Below, in pieces: positions 47,403 to 56,313 of a stretch of 64,000 nucleotides of DNA. The stretch is from Mycobacterium sp. 852014-52450_SCH5900713. Its GTDB lineage: Bacteria > Actinomycetota > Actinomycetes > Mycobacteriales > Mycobacteriaceae. How positions within the stretch are numbered: the first letter of the stretch is position 1; each line of letters starts with the position of its first letter. The notes beneath the pieces are model-generated. The model was given only the letters and a program-made list of their open reading frames with translations. It was not told the DNA's origin and did not search any database. The DNA lies in contig NZ_LZIL01000006.1 in the NCBI RefSeq assembly GCF_001667075.1, forward strand, positions 42,100 to 106,099. Direction: 5' to 3'. A program made the translations under genes and the position numbers.

Positions 47403-48640
47403 CGGTGTTGCGGTCGGCGGTTCATCGAGCGTGCGACCATGATCAAACTAAACACGATGATGGTTCCGATGACGGCGACGCCCACCCGGATCGGCAGCGC
47501 GTCCGCCGACGGGATGAGCCCCGCGGCCTGCGCGCCGTTGCCTTGCCGGTCGGCCGCGCTGTCGCGTTTGGCGGGTGCCAGCGAGGGGTCGGGTTCGATC
47601 AGGTTGCCGACCTGGGTGCCCTGCGGCGTGCTGAATCCGTAGTCCAGCAGGTGCGCCGCCTGCTCCCACGGGGCGATCGGCTGCCGCGTCCCGTGCAGCA
47701 GGACGGCCATCAGGCGGCGCCCGTTGTGGTTCGCCGCGCCAACGAAGGTCTGGCCGGCGTCGTCGGTGTAGCCGGTCTTGCCGCCCAGCGCGCCCGGGTA
47801 CTTGTAGAGCAGCTGGTTGTCGTTTTCCAGCTCGTAGCCGGGGTGGTCGCCGTGACCGGGGAAGTCGAACGTCCGCGTCGCGACGATGTCGGCGAACGTC
47901 GGGTTCTGCCAGGCGTAGCGGTAGAACAGGCCGATGTCGTAGGCCGACGTGCTCATGCCGGGGCCGTCCAGCCCGGACGGTGTCGCCACCCGGGTGTCCT
48001 TGCCGCCGAGCTTGGCGGCCAGCACGTTGATCTTCTCCACGGCCTGCTGCATGCCGCCGAGCTGCATGGCCAGCGCGTGCGCGGCGTCGTTGCCGGAGTG
48101 CATCAGCAGGCCGTGCAGCAGCTGGTTGACGGTGAACACCCCGCCCTCTTCGACGCCGACCTTGGTGCCCTCGGCGGCCGCGTCGTCGGCGGTGCCGGGC
48201 ACCGACTTGTTCAGGTTGAGCGCATTGATGGATGCCATCGCGACCAGCACCTTGATGATGCTGGCGGGGCGGTGCCGCCCGTGCGGGTCCCTGGCCGCGA
48301 TCACCGCGCCGCTGTCCAGGTCCGCCACCAGCCAGGCGTCGGCGGAGACGTCGGTGGGCAGCGCCGGTGTATCGGGGGCGGCGACGATGCCGCAGCCGGC
48401 CAGCGCCTCGCCGCCGACCGGCTTGGGGGGCACCGCCAGCGGGATCGGCGCGTCACCGGCCTGCGGAACCTCCGACGAATCCACTGCGGGTGGGGTGTTC
48501 ACCTTGAAGGGGCAGTTCGCGGGTGCGGCGTTGGGTCCGGCGCCGGGCTCGGCATGGGCGGCGGGGGCGGCCAGCGTCACCGGGGCAGCGATCAGGAAAA
48601 CGGCCGCTGCCAGGCACGATGCGGGGCGTAGGAAGTTCAT
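47399..48640 (-). CDS. dacB1: D-alanyl-D-alanine carboxypeptidase DacB1
   Basis: A 413-residue penicillin-binding carboxypeptidase (S11 family) that trims the terminal D-Ala from peptidoglycan stem peptides. It has a signal peptide (1-30) and a Pro-rich spacer. The catalytic SIIK motif lies near 126-129, SGN near 183 and KTG (GGKTGYT) near 288. A C-terminal helix ([20 protein letters not shown]) probably anchors it, with a basic end (NRRPQHR) inside. It is a beta-lactam target. It heads an operon with sugI, nagA and doxX. It matches Rv3330 in sequence and order (from memory). Confidence 0.95.
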   Translation of the reverse strand: MNFLRPASCLAAAVFLIAAPVTLAAPAAHAEPGAGPNAAPANCPFKVNTPPAVDSSEVPQAGDAPIPLAVPPKPVGGEALAGCGIVAAPDTPALPTDVSADAWLVADLDSGAVIAARDPHGRHRPASIIKVLVAMASINALNLNKSVPGTADDAAAEGTKVGVEEGGVFTVNQLLHGLLMHSGNDAAHALAMQLGGMQQAVEKINVLAAKLGGKDTRVATPSGLDGPGMSTSAYDIGLFYRYAWQNPTFADIVATRTFDFPGHGDHPGYELENDNQLLYKYPGALGGKTGYTDDAGQTFVGAANHNGRRLMAVLLHGTRQPIAPWEQAAHLLDYGFSTPQGTQVGNLIEPDPSLAPAKRDSAADRQGNGAQAAGLIPSADALPIRVGVAVIGTIIVFSLIMVARSMNRRPQHR

Positions 48641-48689
48641 TGCTTGTGCAGACTAGGCGATCACAGGCTCGATTCGAGGGAGCCGCGCT

Positions 48690-49093
48690 GTGACTGGTGG
48701 TACGGAAGTTGCGAAGCCGCCGGATCGCGCGGGAACGCCGCCGAGCCATTACGCTGGGCATGCCGTCAGCGTGACAGCAACGAATCTTCCCGCCGAGACC
48801 GAGGGCCCGCCATTCACACCGATCGTCTCTGGTCCCGGTTGCGGCGGAACCGCGATGCTCCGCGGTCGCTGCAACAGCTGGTCAAGGAAGTCGAGAAGGC
48901 GACGCAGGTACGGCGCTCCGGCCTGGAAGGCGTGCTGACCGAACTGCAGCAACATCGTGACGCCACGTCCGACGCCGGCCTGCGGGAAGCGCTCACCTGG
49001 CTGTGCAACGCGGTGACCCGGATGGTGAGCAACCCGACGGCGGCGCATTCCCGGGAGGTTCTGGTTGCGGCCGACGCGGTGAAGCGCCGCTAA
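48690..49093 (+). pseudogene. small gene of unknown function, possibly frameshifted
   Basis: Two frames look coding in turn. From GTG 48690 the first reads TGGTEVAKPPDRAGTPPSHY to PFTPIVS. The second gives WSRLRRNRDAPRSLQQLVKE, then helical sequence ending VLVAADAVKRR at 49093. One extra base near 48830 would join them as about 134 residues. Otherwise only the second part is real, perhaps from TTG 48839. No family is recognised; the second half is alpha-helical and hydrophilic. It is divergent from dacB1 and its end overlaps the aminotransferase stop by four bases. Confidence 0.4.
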
Positions 49094-50424
49094 ATCTTGT
49101 TGGACGCCTCCGCGAGCACGCCGCGCAATACCGATTCGATGGTGTCGAACTCGGCCTGGCCGCTGATGAGCGGCGGCGCCACCTGGACGACGGGATCGCC
49201 GCGGTCGTCGGCGCGGCAATACAGGCCCGCTTCGAAGAGTGCTGGCGACACATACCCGTGCAGCACGCGCTCGCATTCTTCCGCGCTGAACGTTTCCTTG
49301 GTCGCCTTGTCCTTGACCAGCTCGATGCCGTAGAAGTAGCCCTCGCCGCGCACGTCGCCGACGATGGGCAGGTCGTACAGCTTCTCCAGGATGGCGCGGA
49401 AACCGGACGCGTGTTGCTTGACGCGGTCGTTGAGGCCCTCGCGCTCGAAGATGTCGAGGTTGGCCAGCCCCACGGCCGTCGAAACCGGGTGTCCGCCAAA
49501 GGTATAGCCGTGCGGGAACGTGGTCTTGCCGTCGTTGAACGGCTCGAACAGTCGCTCGCTGGCGATCATCGCGCCCAGGGGAGAGTAGCCGGACGTCAGC
49601 CCCTTGGCACAGGTGATCATGTCGGGCACGTAGCCGAAGTCGTCACAGGCGAACATCGACCCGATGCGGCCGAACGCGCAGATCACCTCGTCGGAGACCA
49701 TCAGCACGTCGTACTCGTCGCAGATCCGCCGCACCCTTTCGAAATAGCCCGGCGGAGGGGGAATGGCGCCGCCCGCGTTCTGCACCGGTTCCAGGAACAC
49801 CGCGGCGACGGTCGCCGGGCCCTCGAACTCGATCGCCTCGGCGATCCGGTCGGCGGCCCATTGCCCAAACGCCTTGGGGTCGTTGGCAAACGGGTCGGGC
49901 GCGCGGTAGAAGTTCGTGTTGGGCACCCGGAATCCGCCGGGCGTCACCGGTTCGAACGGCGCCTTGTAGGAAGGCAGGCCGGTGATCGCGAGGGCGCCCT
50001 GGGTGGTGCCGTGGTAGGCGATCGACCGCGAAATCACCTTGTGCTTACCGGGTTTTCCGGTCAGCTTGAAGTACTGCTTGGCCAGCTTCCACGCGGTCTC
50101 GACGGCCTCGGTGCCGCCGGTGGTGAAGAACACCCGGTTCAAATCACCCGGGGCGTAGTGGGCAAGGCGCTCGGCGAGCTCGATAGCGGTCGGGTGGGCG
50201 TAACCCCACAGCGGGAAGTACGCCAGCGTGCTCGCCTGTCGCGCGGCGACCTCGGCGAGTTCGGTGCGCCCGTGGCCGACCTGCACGGTGAACAGCCCGG
50301 ACAGCGCGTCGAGGTAGCTCTTGCCGCGGTCGTCGAAGATGGTCACGCCGTCGCCGCGGACGATGACCGGCGGCGCGATGCCGGCGCCGTGCCGGGCGAA
50401 GTGCAGCCACAAGTGTTCTGTCAT
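49090..50424 (-). CDS. class III PLP-dependent aminotransferase
   Basis: A 444-residue class III (omega) aminotransferase. SYLDALSGLFTVQVGHGRTE and FFTTGGTEAVETAWKLAKQY bind PLP phosphate. LMVSDEVICAFGRIG holds the PLP-ring Asp and TCAKGLTSGYSPLGA the Schiff-base Lys (near 276). FPHGYTFGGHPVSTAVGLANL follows. It corresponds to Rv3329 (from memory). Such enzymes use putrescine, beta-alanine, taurine-like amines or pyruvate/2-oxoglutarate; the pair used here cannot be read from sequence. The ATG at 50424 is chosen although the frame extends to 50538. It is divergent from sigJ. Confidence 0.9.
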   Translation of the reverse strand: MTEHLWLHFARHGAGIAPPVIVRGDGVTIFDDRGKSYLDALSGLFTVQVGHGRTELAEVAARQASTLAYFPLWGYAHPTAIELAERLAHYAPGDLNRVFFTTGGTEAVETAWKLAKQYFKLTGKPGKHKVISRSIAYHGTTQGALAITGLPSYKAPFEPVTPGGFRVPNTNFYRAPDPFANDPKAFGQWAADRIAEAIEFEGPATVAAVFLEPVQNAGGAIPPPPGYFERVRRICDEYDVLMVSDEVICAFGRIGSMFACDDFGYVPDMITCAKGLTSGYSPLGAMIASERLFEPFNDGKTTFPHGYTFGGHPVSTAVGLANLDIFEREGLNDRVKQHASGFRAILEKLYDLPIVGDVRGEGYFYGIELVKDKATKETFSAEECERVLHGYVSPALFEAGLYCRADDRGDPVVQVAPPLISGQAEFDTIESVLRGVLAEASNKI

Positions 50425-50513
50425 GGTGACCGTGAGCGTAGCGCTCGGCTTTATGGCGCGGTTCGTTACTCGCGCCGTTCCGGCGCTCGCCGTCTTCACG
50501 CTAGGCTCGGGAT

Positions 50514-51416
50514 ATGACCGGGACCGAACAGGTCTCACTCTTCGAAGCGCTGCGGCCGCACCTCATGGCAGTCGCCTACCGGCTCACCGGCACGGTGGCC
50601 GACGCCGAGGACATCGTTCAGGAAGCCTGGCTGCGCTTCGACGGGCGGGAAGCCACCATTACCGATCCGCGGGCGTGGCTGACCACGGTGGTGAGCCGGC
50701 TGGGCCTGGACAAGCTGCGCTCGGCCGCACACCGGCGCGAGACCTATACCGGCAACTGGCTGCCGGAGCCGGTGGTGACCGGGCTCGACCCCGCTGATCC
50801 GCTGGCCGCCGTGGTGGCCCGCGAGGACGCCCGGTTCGCGGCGATGGTGGTGCTCGAACGCCTGTCGCCCGACCAGCGGGTCGCCTTCGTGCTGCACGAC
50901 GGGTTCGCGGTGCCCTTCGCTGAAGTGGCCGACGTGCTGGGCACCAGCGAGGCCGGCGCCCGGCAGCTGGCGTCGCGGGCCCGCAAGGCCGTCACGGCGG
51001 AACCGCCGCCAAAGCCCGACCCGTCGCACGACGAGGTCGTCGGCCGGTTGCTGGCCGCCATGGCCGCCGGCGACCTGCACACTGTGGTCTCGTTGCTGCA
51101 TCCCGACGTCACCTTTACCGGCGATTCGAATGGCAAGGCCCCCACGGCCGTTCAGACCATCCGCGGCCCGGACAAGGTGGTCCGGTTCATGCTGGGCCTC
51201 GCGCAGCGCTACGGATCGGCGATGTTCAGCTCGTATGAGCTGGGGCTGGTCAACGGCGAACTGGGCGTCTACACGGCCGGCTGCCCCGCGTCGGACGGCT
51301 ACCGGGAGATGCTGCCGCGGATCATGGTGTTCACGGTGCGTGACGGAAAGGTCTGCGCGCTTTGGGATATCGCCAACCCGGACAAGTTCACCGGCTCTCC
51401 GCTGCGGTCTCGCTAG
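50514..51416 (+). CDS. sigJ: ECF41-type RNA polymerase sigma factor SigJ
   Basis: A 300-residue ECF sigma factor. Sigma-2 (about 8-75) has HLMAVAYRLTGTVADAEDIV and WLRF. Sigma-4 (about 108-160) has RLSPDQRVAFVLHDGF and the helix-turn-helix VADVLGTSEAGARQLASRAR. A SnoaL-like domain (about 170-300) replaces an anti-sigma factor and regulates activity in ECF41 members. Its DGGGK-type motif appears as DSNGK, and the NPDKL-type motif as NPDKF near the end. It matches SigJ (Rv3328c), linked to peroxide resistance. Its usual partner, an AhpD/CMD protein, is encoded convergently and overlaps it by 29 bases. Confidence 0.93.
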   Translation: MTGTEQVSLFEALRPHLMAVAYRLTGTVADAEDIVQEAWLRFDGREATITDPRAWLTTVVSRLGLDKLRSAAHRRETYTGNWLPEPVVTGLDPADPLAAVVAREDARFAAMVVLERLSPDQRVAFVLHDGFAVPFAEVADVLGTSEAGARQLASRARKAVTAEPPPKPDPSHDEVVGRLLAAMAAGDLHTVVSLLHPDVTFTGDSNGKAPTAVQTIRGPDKVVRFMLGLAQRYGSAMFSSYELGLVNGELGVYTAGCPASDGYREMLPRIMVFTVRDGKVCALWDIANPDKFTGSPLRSR

Positions 51417-51987
51417 CCCAGGGCACGCGGCAGGCATCCCCGGAGTTGAAGCCCTGCTCGGTGATGCCCAGCGCGGTGTTCATCCGGGCCCGCATGTTCT
51501 CCACGCCGATCTGATAGGTCAATTCGATGACGCCGGCATCGCCGAACCGGGCCCTCAGGTCGGCGACCTGCTCGTCGGTGACGGTGTGCGGATCGGTCGT
51601 CATCGCGTCGGCGTAGCGAATCGCGGCGCGCTCGTCGTCGGTGAACGCCGTTGAGGTGACGTAATTGTCGATCTCTTTGAGCCGCTCGATGTCGAGGCCG
51701 TCCAGGCGCTGCAGCATCGACCCGAAGTCGACGCACCAGGAACAACCGACGCTGCGCGCGGTCCACAGGACGGCGAGCTCGCGCACGCTGACCGGCAGCA
51801 CCTTGGACGCCCGGTCGATCATCGTCTCGTGCACGGCGCCGGCGATCATCAGCTTGCGATGGTGGGCGGTCACGGTGAAGGGCTCGGGTACCTGGCCGTA
51901 GCGCCGTTTGGCGATCCGGTACATGGCGCGGGTCAGCAGCCCGGCGCGCTTGGGGGACAGGGGCTCGATGCGGGTTTTCTGTGTCAT
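51388..51987 (-). CDS. carboxymuconolactone decarboxylase/AhpD-like protein, SigJ partner
   Basis: A 199-residue CMD/AhpD-fold protein. VGCSWCVDFGS carries the CxxC redox pair of AhpD-like peroxidases, followed by the typical helix and the ELTYQIGVENMRARMN segment. ECF41 sigma factors are normally encoded beside such a protein, which is their usual target gene. The ATG at 51987 has CAGGGGT just upstream; the frame runs far further upstream but only as a shadow. A candidate ECF41 promoter lies directly before it. It probably reduces peroxides or organic hydroperoxides; the electron donor is unknown. Confidence 0.88.
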   Translation of the reverse strand: MTQKTRIEPLSPKRAGLLTRAMYRIAKRRYGQVPEPFTVTAHHRKLMIAGAVHETMIDRASKVLPVSVRELAVLWTARSVGCSWCVDFGSMLQRLDGLDIERLKEIDNYVTSTAFTDDERAAIRYADAMTTDPHTVTDEQVADLRARFGDAGVIELTYQIGVENMRARMNTALGITEQGFNSGDACRVPWASETAAESR

Positions 51988-51996
51988 ACCCCTGAA

Positions 51997-52023
51997 GACG
52001 AGACGGGTCGGACAAGTGTGACG
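51997..52023 (-). promoter_or_regulatory. candidate ECF41 (SigJ) promoter
   Basis: On the minus strand, CGTCACA (52023-52017), 16 bases, then CGTC (52000-51997), nine bases before the CMD-gene ATG. The ECF41 consensus is TGTCACA-N16/17-CGTC, so one -35 base differs. The start point would lie only a few bases before the ATG, giving a very short leader, and that SD-like CAGGGGT would then be partly cut off. Confidence 0.5.
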
Positions 52024-52122
52024 GGCGCGCCCGCGAGCGTTTCCCCATGGTCGCCTCGGGTAACCCGTCTCCCATCGGCGCCGCGATCTGGTGCGGCGCG
52101 ATGAGAGGGTGAGGAGACTGGA

Positions 52123-52401
52123 ATGACCTCTCAAAACGATCAGCAGTCCGAGAATCCGCGGCTGGAACACTTCGATGATCCCGAGGTTGGCGGCGGCGCG
52201 CGCGACACCGGTTCGGACACGCCCGAGCCGGGCCGCGCGGACCGTCCCGTCGGAACGGTCGACGAAGACGCCAATCCGCCCATGAGCGATTCGACGGCGT
52301 CGGACACCTACGGCGGAACGGGCGAGTTGCCTCCGCAGGACACGGGAAGCGCGGTGCCGCCATACGAGGGACGCCAACAGGGTGCGGCCGGCGGCGCGTA
52401 A
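52123..52401 (+). CDS. acidic hydrophilic protein of unknown function, possibly truncated
   Basis: A 92-residue, low-complexity protein rich in Asp, Glu, Gly, Pro, Ser and Thr, with no hydrophobic core, so probably disordered. GAGGAGACTGGA before the ATG is a good ribosome site. After its TAA the same frame stays open for 69 more codons of similar composition (GTGGATGPQTDTGF to SASSTARAS), ending at TAG 52609. An A, C or G in place of the T of TAA would give a 162-residue protein. No family is recognised. It is divergent from the CMD gene. Confidence 0.6.
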   Translation: MTSQNDQQSENPRLEHFDDPEVGGGARDTGSDTPEPGRADRPVGTVDEDANPPMSDSTASDTYGGTGELPPQDTGSAVPPYEGRQQGAAGGA

Positions 52402-52665
52402 GGCACGGGCGGCGCGACCGGCCCCCAGACGGACACCGGCTTCAGGTCGCCCAGCCCGTCGAGCACGCCCGGCGGTGCCAGCCAGTCCCCGGCCGACGAG
52501 CAACCCGCGACCGAGATGCCCGAAACCGACCGCGATGACGAAGGCCACCGCGCGGTAGGCGTCCCCGCTAAGAGGCGGCAATCCGCCTCGTCGACCGCGC
52601 GAGCGTCGTAGCATGCCGCTAGCCACTCGACATCGAGGATCAGTGGTAGCGATGGGGAGCCGACG

Positions 52666-53736
52666 ATGACCGCGCTGTTCACCCCATGGTGGCGGGCCGA
52701 CCAGTATGACTGGCTCTCGGGTTACCTCGCTTCGCGGCGCCTCAGCGGAGCAACCCGGGCCGTGATGGCGTCCATCGCCGCGTCGATGGTGCTGTGCCTG
52801 CTCGCGCTGCTGGCCGGCTCGGATGGCCCGCGCGGGCAGGTCCCGGTGGCGATGATGTGGGTTGCCGTCGCCGGCGGGGTCGCGGGAGTGCTGTTGTGGG
52901 TGTGGCGCTGGCCCACCCGCCGGCAGTCGGTCGCCTTCGCCGTCACGTGCAACATCGCGGTCGCCCTGGCGTGTCTGGCGCACCCGAACCCGCTGGCCGC
53001 CCTGATTGGGTGCATCGCTTTCGCGACCTTCGGCGCCTACATGGCCTTCTTCCACACGACGGGATTCGTGCTGTACAACTTCGCGGTCGCCGCCGCCGTC
53101 GGATCCTGGGAGGCGTTGTCGCTGGCGCGATCCGGGCACCCAAGCCTGGCCGGGGTGGATTTGTGGCTGGTGATCGAGGTCAACATCGCGCTGCCGTTGG
53201 CGATCCGAGTCCTGGTGCGCGCCCTGTCGGGAGACCTGCTGACCGCGGACCGCGATCCGTTGACGGGCCTGCTCAACAGGCGTGCATTCCAGCACGAGGC
53301 GCTCGGGATGATCCTGGCGCGCCGGGGCATCGACTCGCACCTCGTGGTCATGCTGATCGATCTCGACAGTTTCAAGGCCCTCAACGACAGGTGCGGCCAC
53401 GCCGCCGGCGACCACGCTCTGGTCCAAGTCGCCCAGGCGCTGTTGGCCGCCGCCGACGATCAGGCGGTGGCGGCGCGCAGCGGCGGTGAGGAATTCCTGT
53501 TGGCCGGCACTTCGGCCGGCTGCAACGCCGAGTCGTTGTCCGCGCGGATGTGCCGGGCGATCGCGGCCTCGACCGCGGGAGTCACCGCCAGCATCGGCAC
53601 CGCGTGCGCCCGCCTCGACGACACCGCGGTCGAACCGCAAGCTCTTCTACGCGAGCTGATCACCGCCGCCGATGCGGCGATGTATCAGGCAAAACGGTTG
53701 GGGGGCAACCGAACTAGTCATCACGAACTTTGTTGA
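52666..53736 (+). CDS. membrane-bound GGDEF-domain protein (probable diguanylate cyclase)
   Basis: A 356-residue protein with about five membrane helices in the first 190 residues and a C-terminal GGDEF domain (about 195-350). The domain opens DPLTGLLNRRAF, has the metal-binding MLIDLDSFKALNDRCGHAAGD (two joined stretches) and the signature SGGEEF (about 272-277). The full RxGGEEF-type site suggests it can make cyclic di-GMP from GTP. No EAL domain or known sensor fold is seen; the membrane part may be the sensor. Mycobacteria have few such proteins. It is convergent with sdhB. Confidence 0.88.
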   Translation: MTALFTPWWRADQYDWLSGYLASRRLSGATRAVMASIAASMVLCLLALLAGSDGPRGQVPVAMMWVAVAGGVAGVLLWVWRWPTRRQSVAFAVTCNIAVALACLAHPNPLAALIGCIAFATFGAYMAFFHTTGFVLYNFAVAAAVGSWEALSLARSGHPSLAGVDLWLVIEVNIALPLAIRVLVRALSGDLLTADRDPLTGLLNRRAFQHEALGMILARRGIDSHLVVMLIDLDSFKALNDRCGHAAGDHALVQVAQALLAAADDQAVAARSGGEEFLLAGTSAGCNAESLSARMCRAIAASTAGVTASIGTACARLDDTAVEPQALLRELITAADAAMYQAKRLGGNRTSHHELC

Positions 53737-53749
53737 CGCGCCGGGCTGG

Positions 53750-54556
53750 TCAGCGGGTGAACATCAGCGCGCGCTTGACCTCCTGGATCGCCTTGGTGAT
53801 CTGGATCCCGCGCGGGCAGGCCTCGGTGCAGTTGAAGGTGGTGCGGCACCGCCATACCCCGTCCACCTCGTTGAGGATGTCGAGGCGTTCGGCCGCCGCC
53901 TCGTCGCGGCTGTCGAAGATGAAGCGGTGCGCGTTGACGATCGCGGCGGGGCCGTAGTAGCTGCCCTCGTGCCAGAAGATCGGGCAGCTGGTGGTGCAGG
54001 CCGCGCACAGGATGCACTTGGTGGTGTCGTCGTAGCGGGCGCGGTCGGTGGGGCTTTGAATGCGTTCCCGCGTCGGCGGATTCCCGCTGGTGACCAGGTA
54101 CGGCTTGACCGCGCGGTAGGCGTCGAAGAACGGCTCCATGTCGACGATCAGGTCCTTCTCCACCGGCAGGCCGCGGATCGGTTCGACCGTGATGGTCAGC
54201 CCACCTTTCTTGGCCTTGCGCCGCTCTCCTGGCAGCAGGTCGCGCATCAGCACCTTGCAGGCCAGCCGATTCACGCCGTTGATGCGCATGGCGTCCGAGC
54301 CGCACACCCCATGGGCGCAGGAGCGCCGGAAGGTCAGCGTGCCGTCCAGGTAGCTCTTGATGTAGATCAGCAGGTTGAGCAGCCGGTCGCTCGGCAGGCA
54401 CGGCACCCGAAAGCTTTGCCAGCCACCGGTTTCCGCGAAGGCGTCGGGATTGTCGGGGTTGAATCGCGCGATCTTCAACGTCACCATCACCGCCCCCTCG
54501 GGGATGGGCGGAAGTGGCGGCTCCACGCGGGGTTCGGCGGACTCGCCTGCAGTCAT
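53750..54556 (-). CDS. sdhB: succinate dehydrogenase iron-sulfur subunit
   Basis: A 268-residue SdhB, carrying electrons from FAD in SdhA to menaquinone in the membrane subunits. The 2Fe-2S ligands are CAHGVCG (Cys80, Cys85) with later Cys. The 4Fe-4S and 3Fe-4S ligands are in CILCAACTTSCP and CTEACPRGIQI. Length is close to M. tuberculosis SdhB (263, Rv3319). It is the last gene of sdhCDAB, its ATG overlapping the sdhA stop by one base. It sits on the cytosolic face of the membrane as part of complex II. Confidence 0.96.
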   Translation of the reverse strand: MTAGESAEPRVEPPLPPIPEGAVMVTLKIARFNPDNPDAFAETGGWQSFRVPCLPSDRLLNLLIYIKSYLDGTLTFRRSCAHGVCGSDAMRINGVNRLACKVLMRDLLPGERRKAKKGGLTITVEPIRGLPVEKDLIVDMEPFFDAYRAVKPYLVTSGNPPTRERIQSPTDRARYDDTTKCILCAACTTSCPIFWHEGSYYGPAAIVNAHRFIFDSRDEAAAERLDILNEVDGVWRCRTTFNCTEACPRGIQITKAIQEVKRALMFTR

Positions 54557-56310
54557 CAGTACTTCCGTTCCTTCGGTTCGTAGCGGGTCTGCACGACGGG
54601 TTTGAAGTCCAGCGCGATGTCGCTCAGCAGATCGGTGCCCTGCTTGTAGGCCATGGTGTGGCGCATGTAGTTGACGTCGTCGCGGTTCGGGTAGTCCTCC
54701 CGGGCATGCCCGCCCCGGGATTCCTTGCGGTTCAGCGCGCCCACCACGGTGACCTCGGCGAGCTCCAGCAGGAAGCCCAGTTCGATGGCCTCCAGCAGGT
54801 CGCTGTTGAAGCGCTTTCCCTTGTCGTGCACGGTGATTCGGGAGTAGCGCTCCTTGAGTGCGTGGATGTCGGTCAGCGCCTGCTTCAGCGTCTCCTCGGT
54901 GCGGAACACGGCGGCGTTGTTGTCCATCGACTGCTGCAGCGCGCCGCGGATGTCGGCCACCCGTTCGTTGCCGTGCTCGTTCAGGATGTCGCCGACCCAG
55001 CCGACCACCATCGCCTCCGGATTGGGCGGCATGTCGACGAAGTCGTGCCCATCGGCGTAGTCAGCGGCGGCGATGCCGGCGCGGCGGCCAAAGACGTTGA
55101 TGTCCAGCAGCGAGTTGGTGCCCAGCCGGTTGGCCCCGTGCACCGACACGCACGCGCATTCGCCGGCCGCATACAGGCCCGGCACCGTAGAAGTGTTGTC
55201 CCGCAACACCTGTCCGGTGACAGTGGTGGGGATGCCGCCCATCACGTAGTGACAGGTTGGGTAGACCGGGACCAGCTCGTGCACGGGGTCTACGCCCAGA
55301 TAGGTGCGGGCGAACTCGGTGATGTCGGGCAGCTTGGCCTCGAGCACGTCCTCGCCGAGGTGGCGGACGTCGATGTAGACGTAGTCCTTGTGCGGGCCGG
55401 CGCCGCGGCCCTCCAGTACCTCCAACACCATCGAGCGGGCGACGATGTCGCGCGGCGCCAGGTCGACGATCGTCGGCGCGTAGCGTTCCATGAACCGCTC
55501 GCCCTCGCCGTTGAGTAGCCGGCCGCCCTCGCCGCGCACCGCTTCGGAGATCAGGATGCCCAGCCCCGCTAGACCGGTCGGGTGGAACTGGTGAAACTCC
55601 ATGTCCTCCAACGGGAGTCCCTTGCGGAACACGATCCCGATGCCGTCACCGGTGAGCGTGTGTGCGTTGGAGGTGGTCTTGTACATCCGGCCCGACCCGC
55701 CGGTCGCGAGGACCACGGCCTTGGCGTGAAAGACGTGGATCTCGCCGGTGGCCAACTCGTAGGCCACCACGCCGGTGGCCACAGGGCCCCTCGGCGTCTC
55801 CGTCAAAACCAGGTCCAGCGCATAGAACTCGTTGAAGAACTGCACGTCGTGCTTGACGCAGTTCTGGTAGAGGGTCTGCAGGATCATGTGTCCGGTGCGG
55901 TCGGCTGCGTAACACGCCCGGCGCACCGGGGCCTTACCGTGTTCGCGGGTGTGCCCGCCGAACCGGCGCTGGTCGATGCGGCCCTCGGGGGTGCGGTTGA
56001 ACGGCATCCCCATCTTCTCGAGGTCGAGCACCGCGTCGATGGCTTCCTTGCACATGATCTCCACCGCGTCCTGGTCGGCGAGGTAGTCGCCGCCCTTGAC
56101 GGTGTCGAAGGTGTGCCATTCCCAGTTGTCGTCCTCGACGTTGGCCAGCGCCGCGCACATCCCGCCCTGGGCGGCGCCGGTGTGGCTGCGGGTGGGGTAG
56201 AGCTTGGTCAGCACCGCGGTCCGCACGCGTGGGCCGGCTTCCACCGCCGCGCGCATGCCCGCGCCGCCGGCGCCGACGATCACCACGTCGTAGCGGTGTT
56301 GCTGGATCAC
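54556..56310 (-). CDS. sdhA: succinate dehydrogenase flavoprotein subunit
   Basis: A 584-residue flavoprotein that oxidises succinate to fumarate. The dinucleotide fold is VIVGAGGAGMRAAVEA and the covalent FAD attachment is His43 in RSHTGAAQGG. The active-site stretch QFHPTGLAGLGILISEAVRGEGG and the catalytic Arg region CACVSVHGANRLGTNSLLD are intact. It matches Rv3318. The gene follows sdhD by three bases in the sdhCDAB operon. It is peripheral on the inner face of the membrane together with SdhB. Confidence 0.97.
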   Translation of the reverse strand: MIQQHRYDVVIVGAGGAGMRAAVEAGPRVRTAVLTKLYPTRSHTGAAQGGMCAALANVEDDNWEWHTFDTVKGGDYLADQDAVEIMCKEAIDAVLDLEKMGMPFNRTPEGRIDQRRFGGHTREHGKAPVRRACYAADRTGHMILQTLYQNCVKHDVQFFNEFYALDLVLTETPRGPVATGVVAYELATGEIHVFHAKAVVLATGGSGRMYKTTSNAHTLTGDGIGIVFRKGLPLEDMEFHQFHPTGLAGLGILISEAVRGEGGRLLNGEGERFMERYAPTIVDLAPRDIVARSMVLEVLEGRGAGPHKDYVYIDVRHLGEDVLEAKLPDITEFARTYLGVDPVHELVPVYPTCHYVMGGIPTTVTGQVLRDNTSTVPGLYAAGECACVSVHGANRLGTNSLLDINVFGRRAGIAAADYADGHDFVDMPPNPEAMVVGWVGDILNEHGNERVADIRGALQQSMDNNAAVFRTEETLKQALTDIHALKERYSRITVHDKGKRFNSDLLEAIELGFLLELAEVTVVGALNRKESRGGHAREDYPNRDDVNYMRHTMAYKQGTDLLSDIALDFKPVVQTRYEPKERKY

Positions 56311-56313
56311 CGG

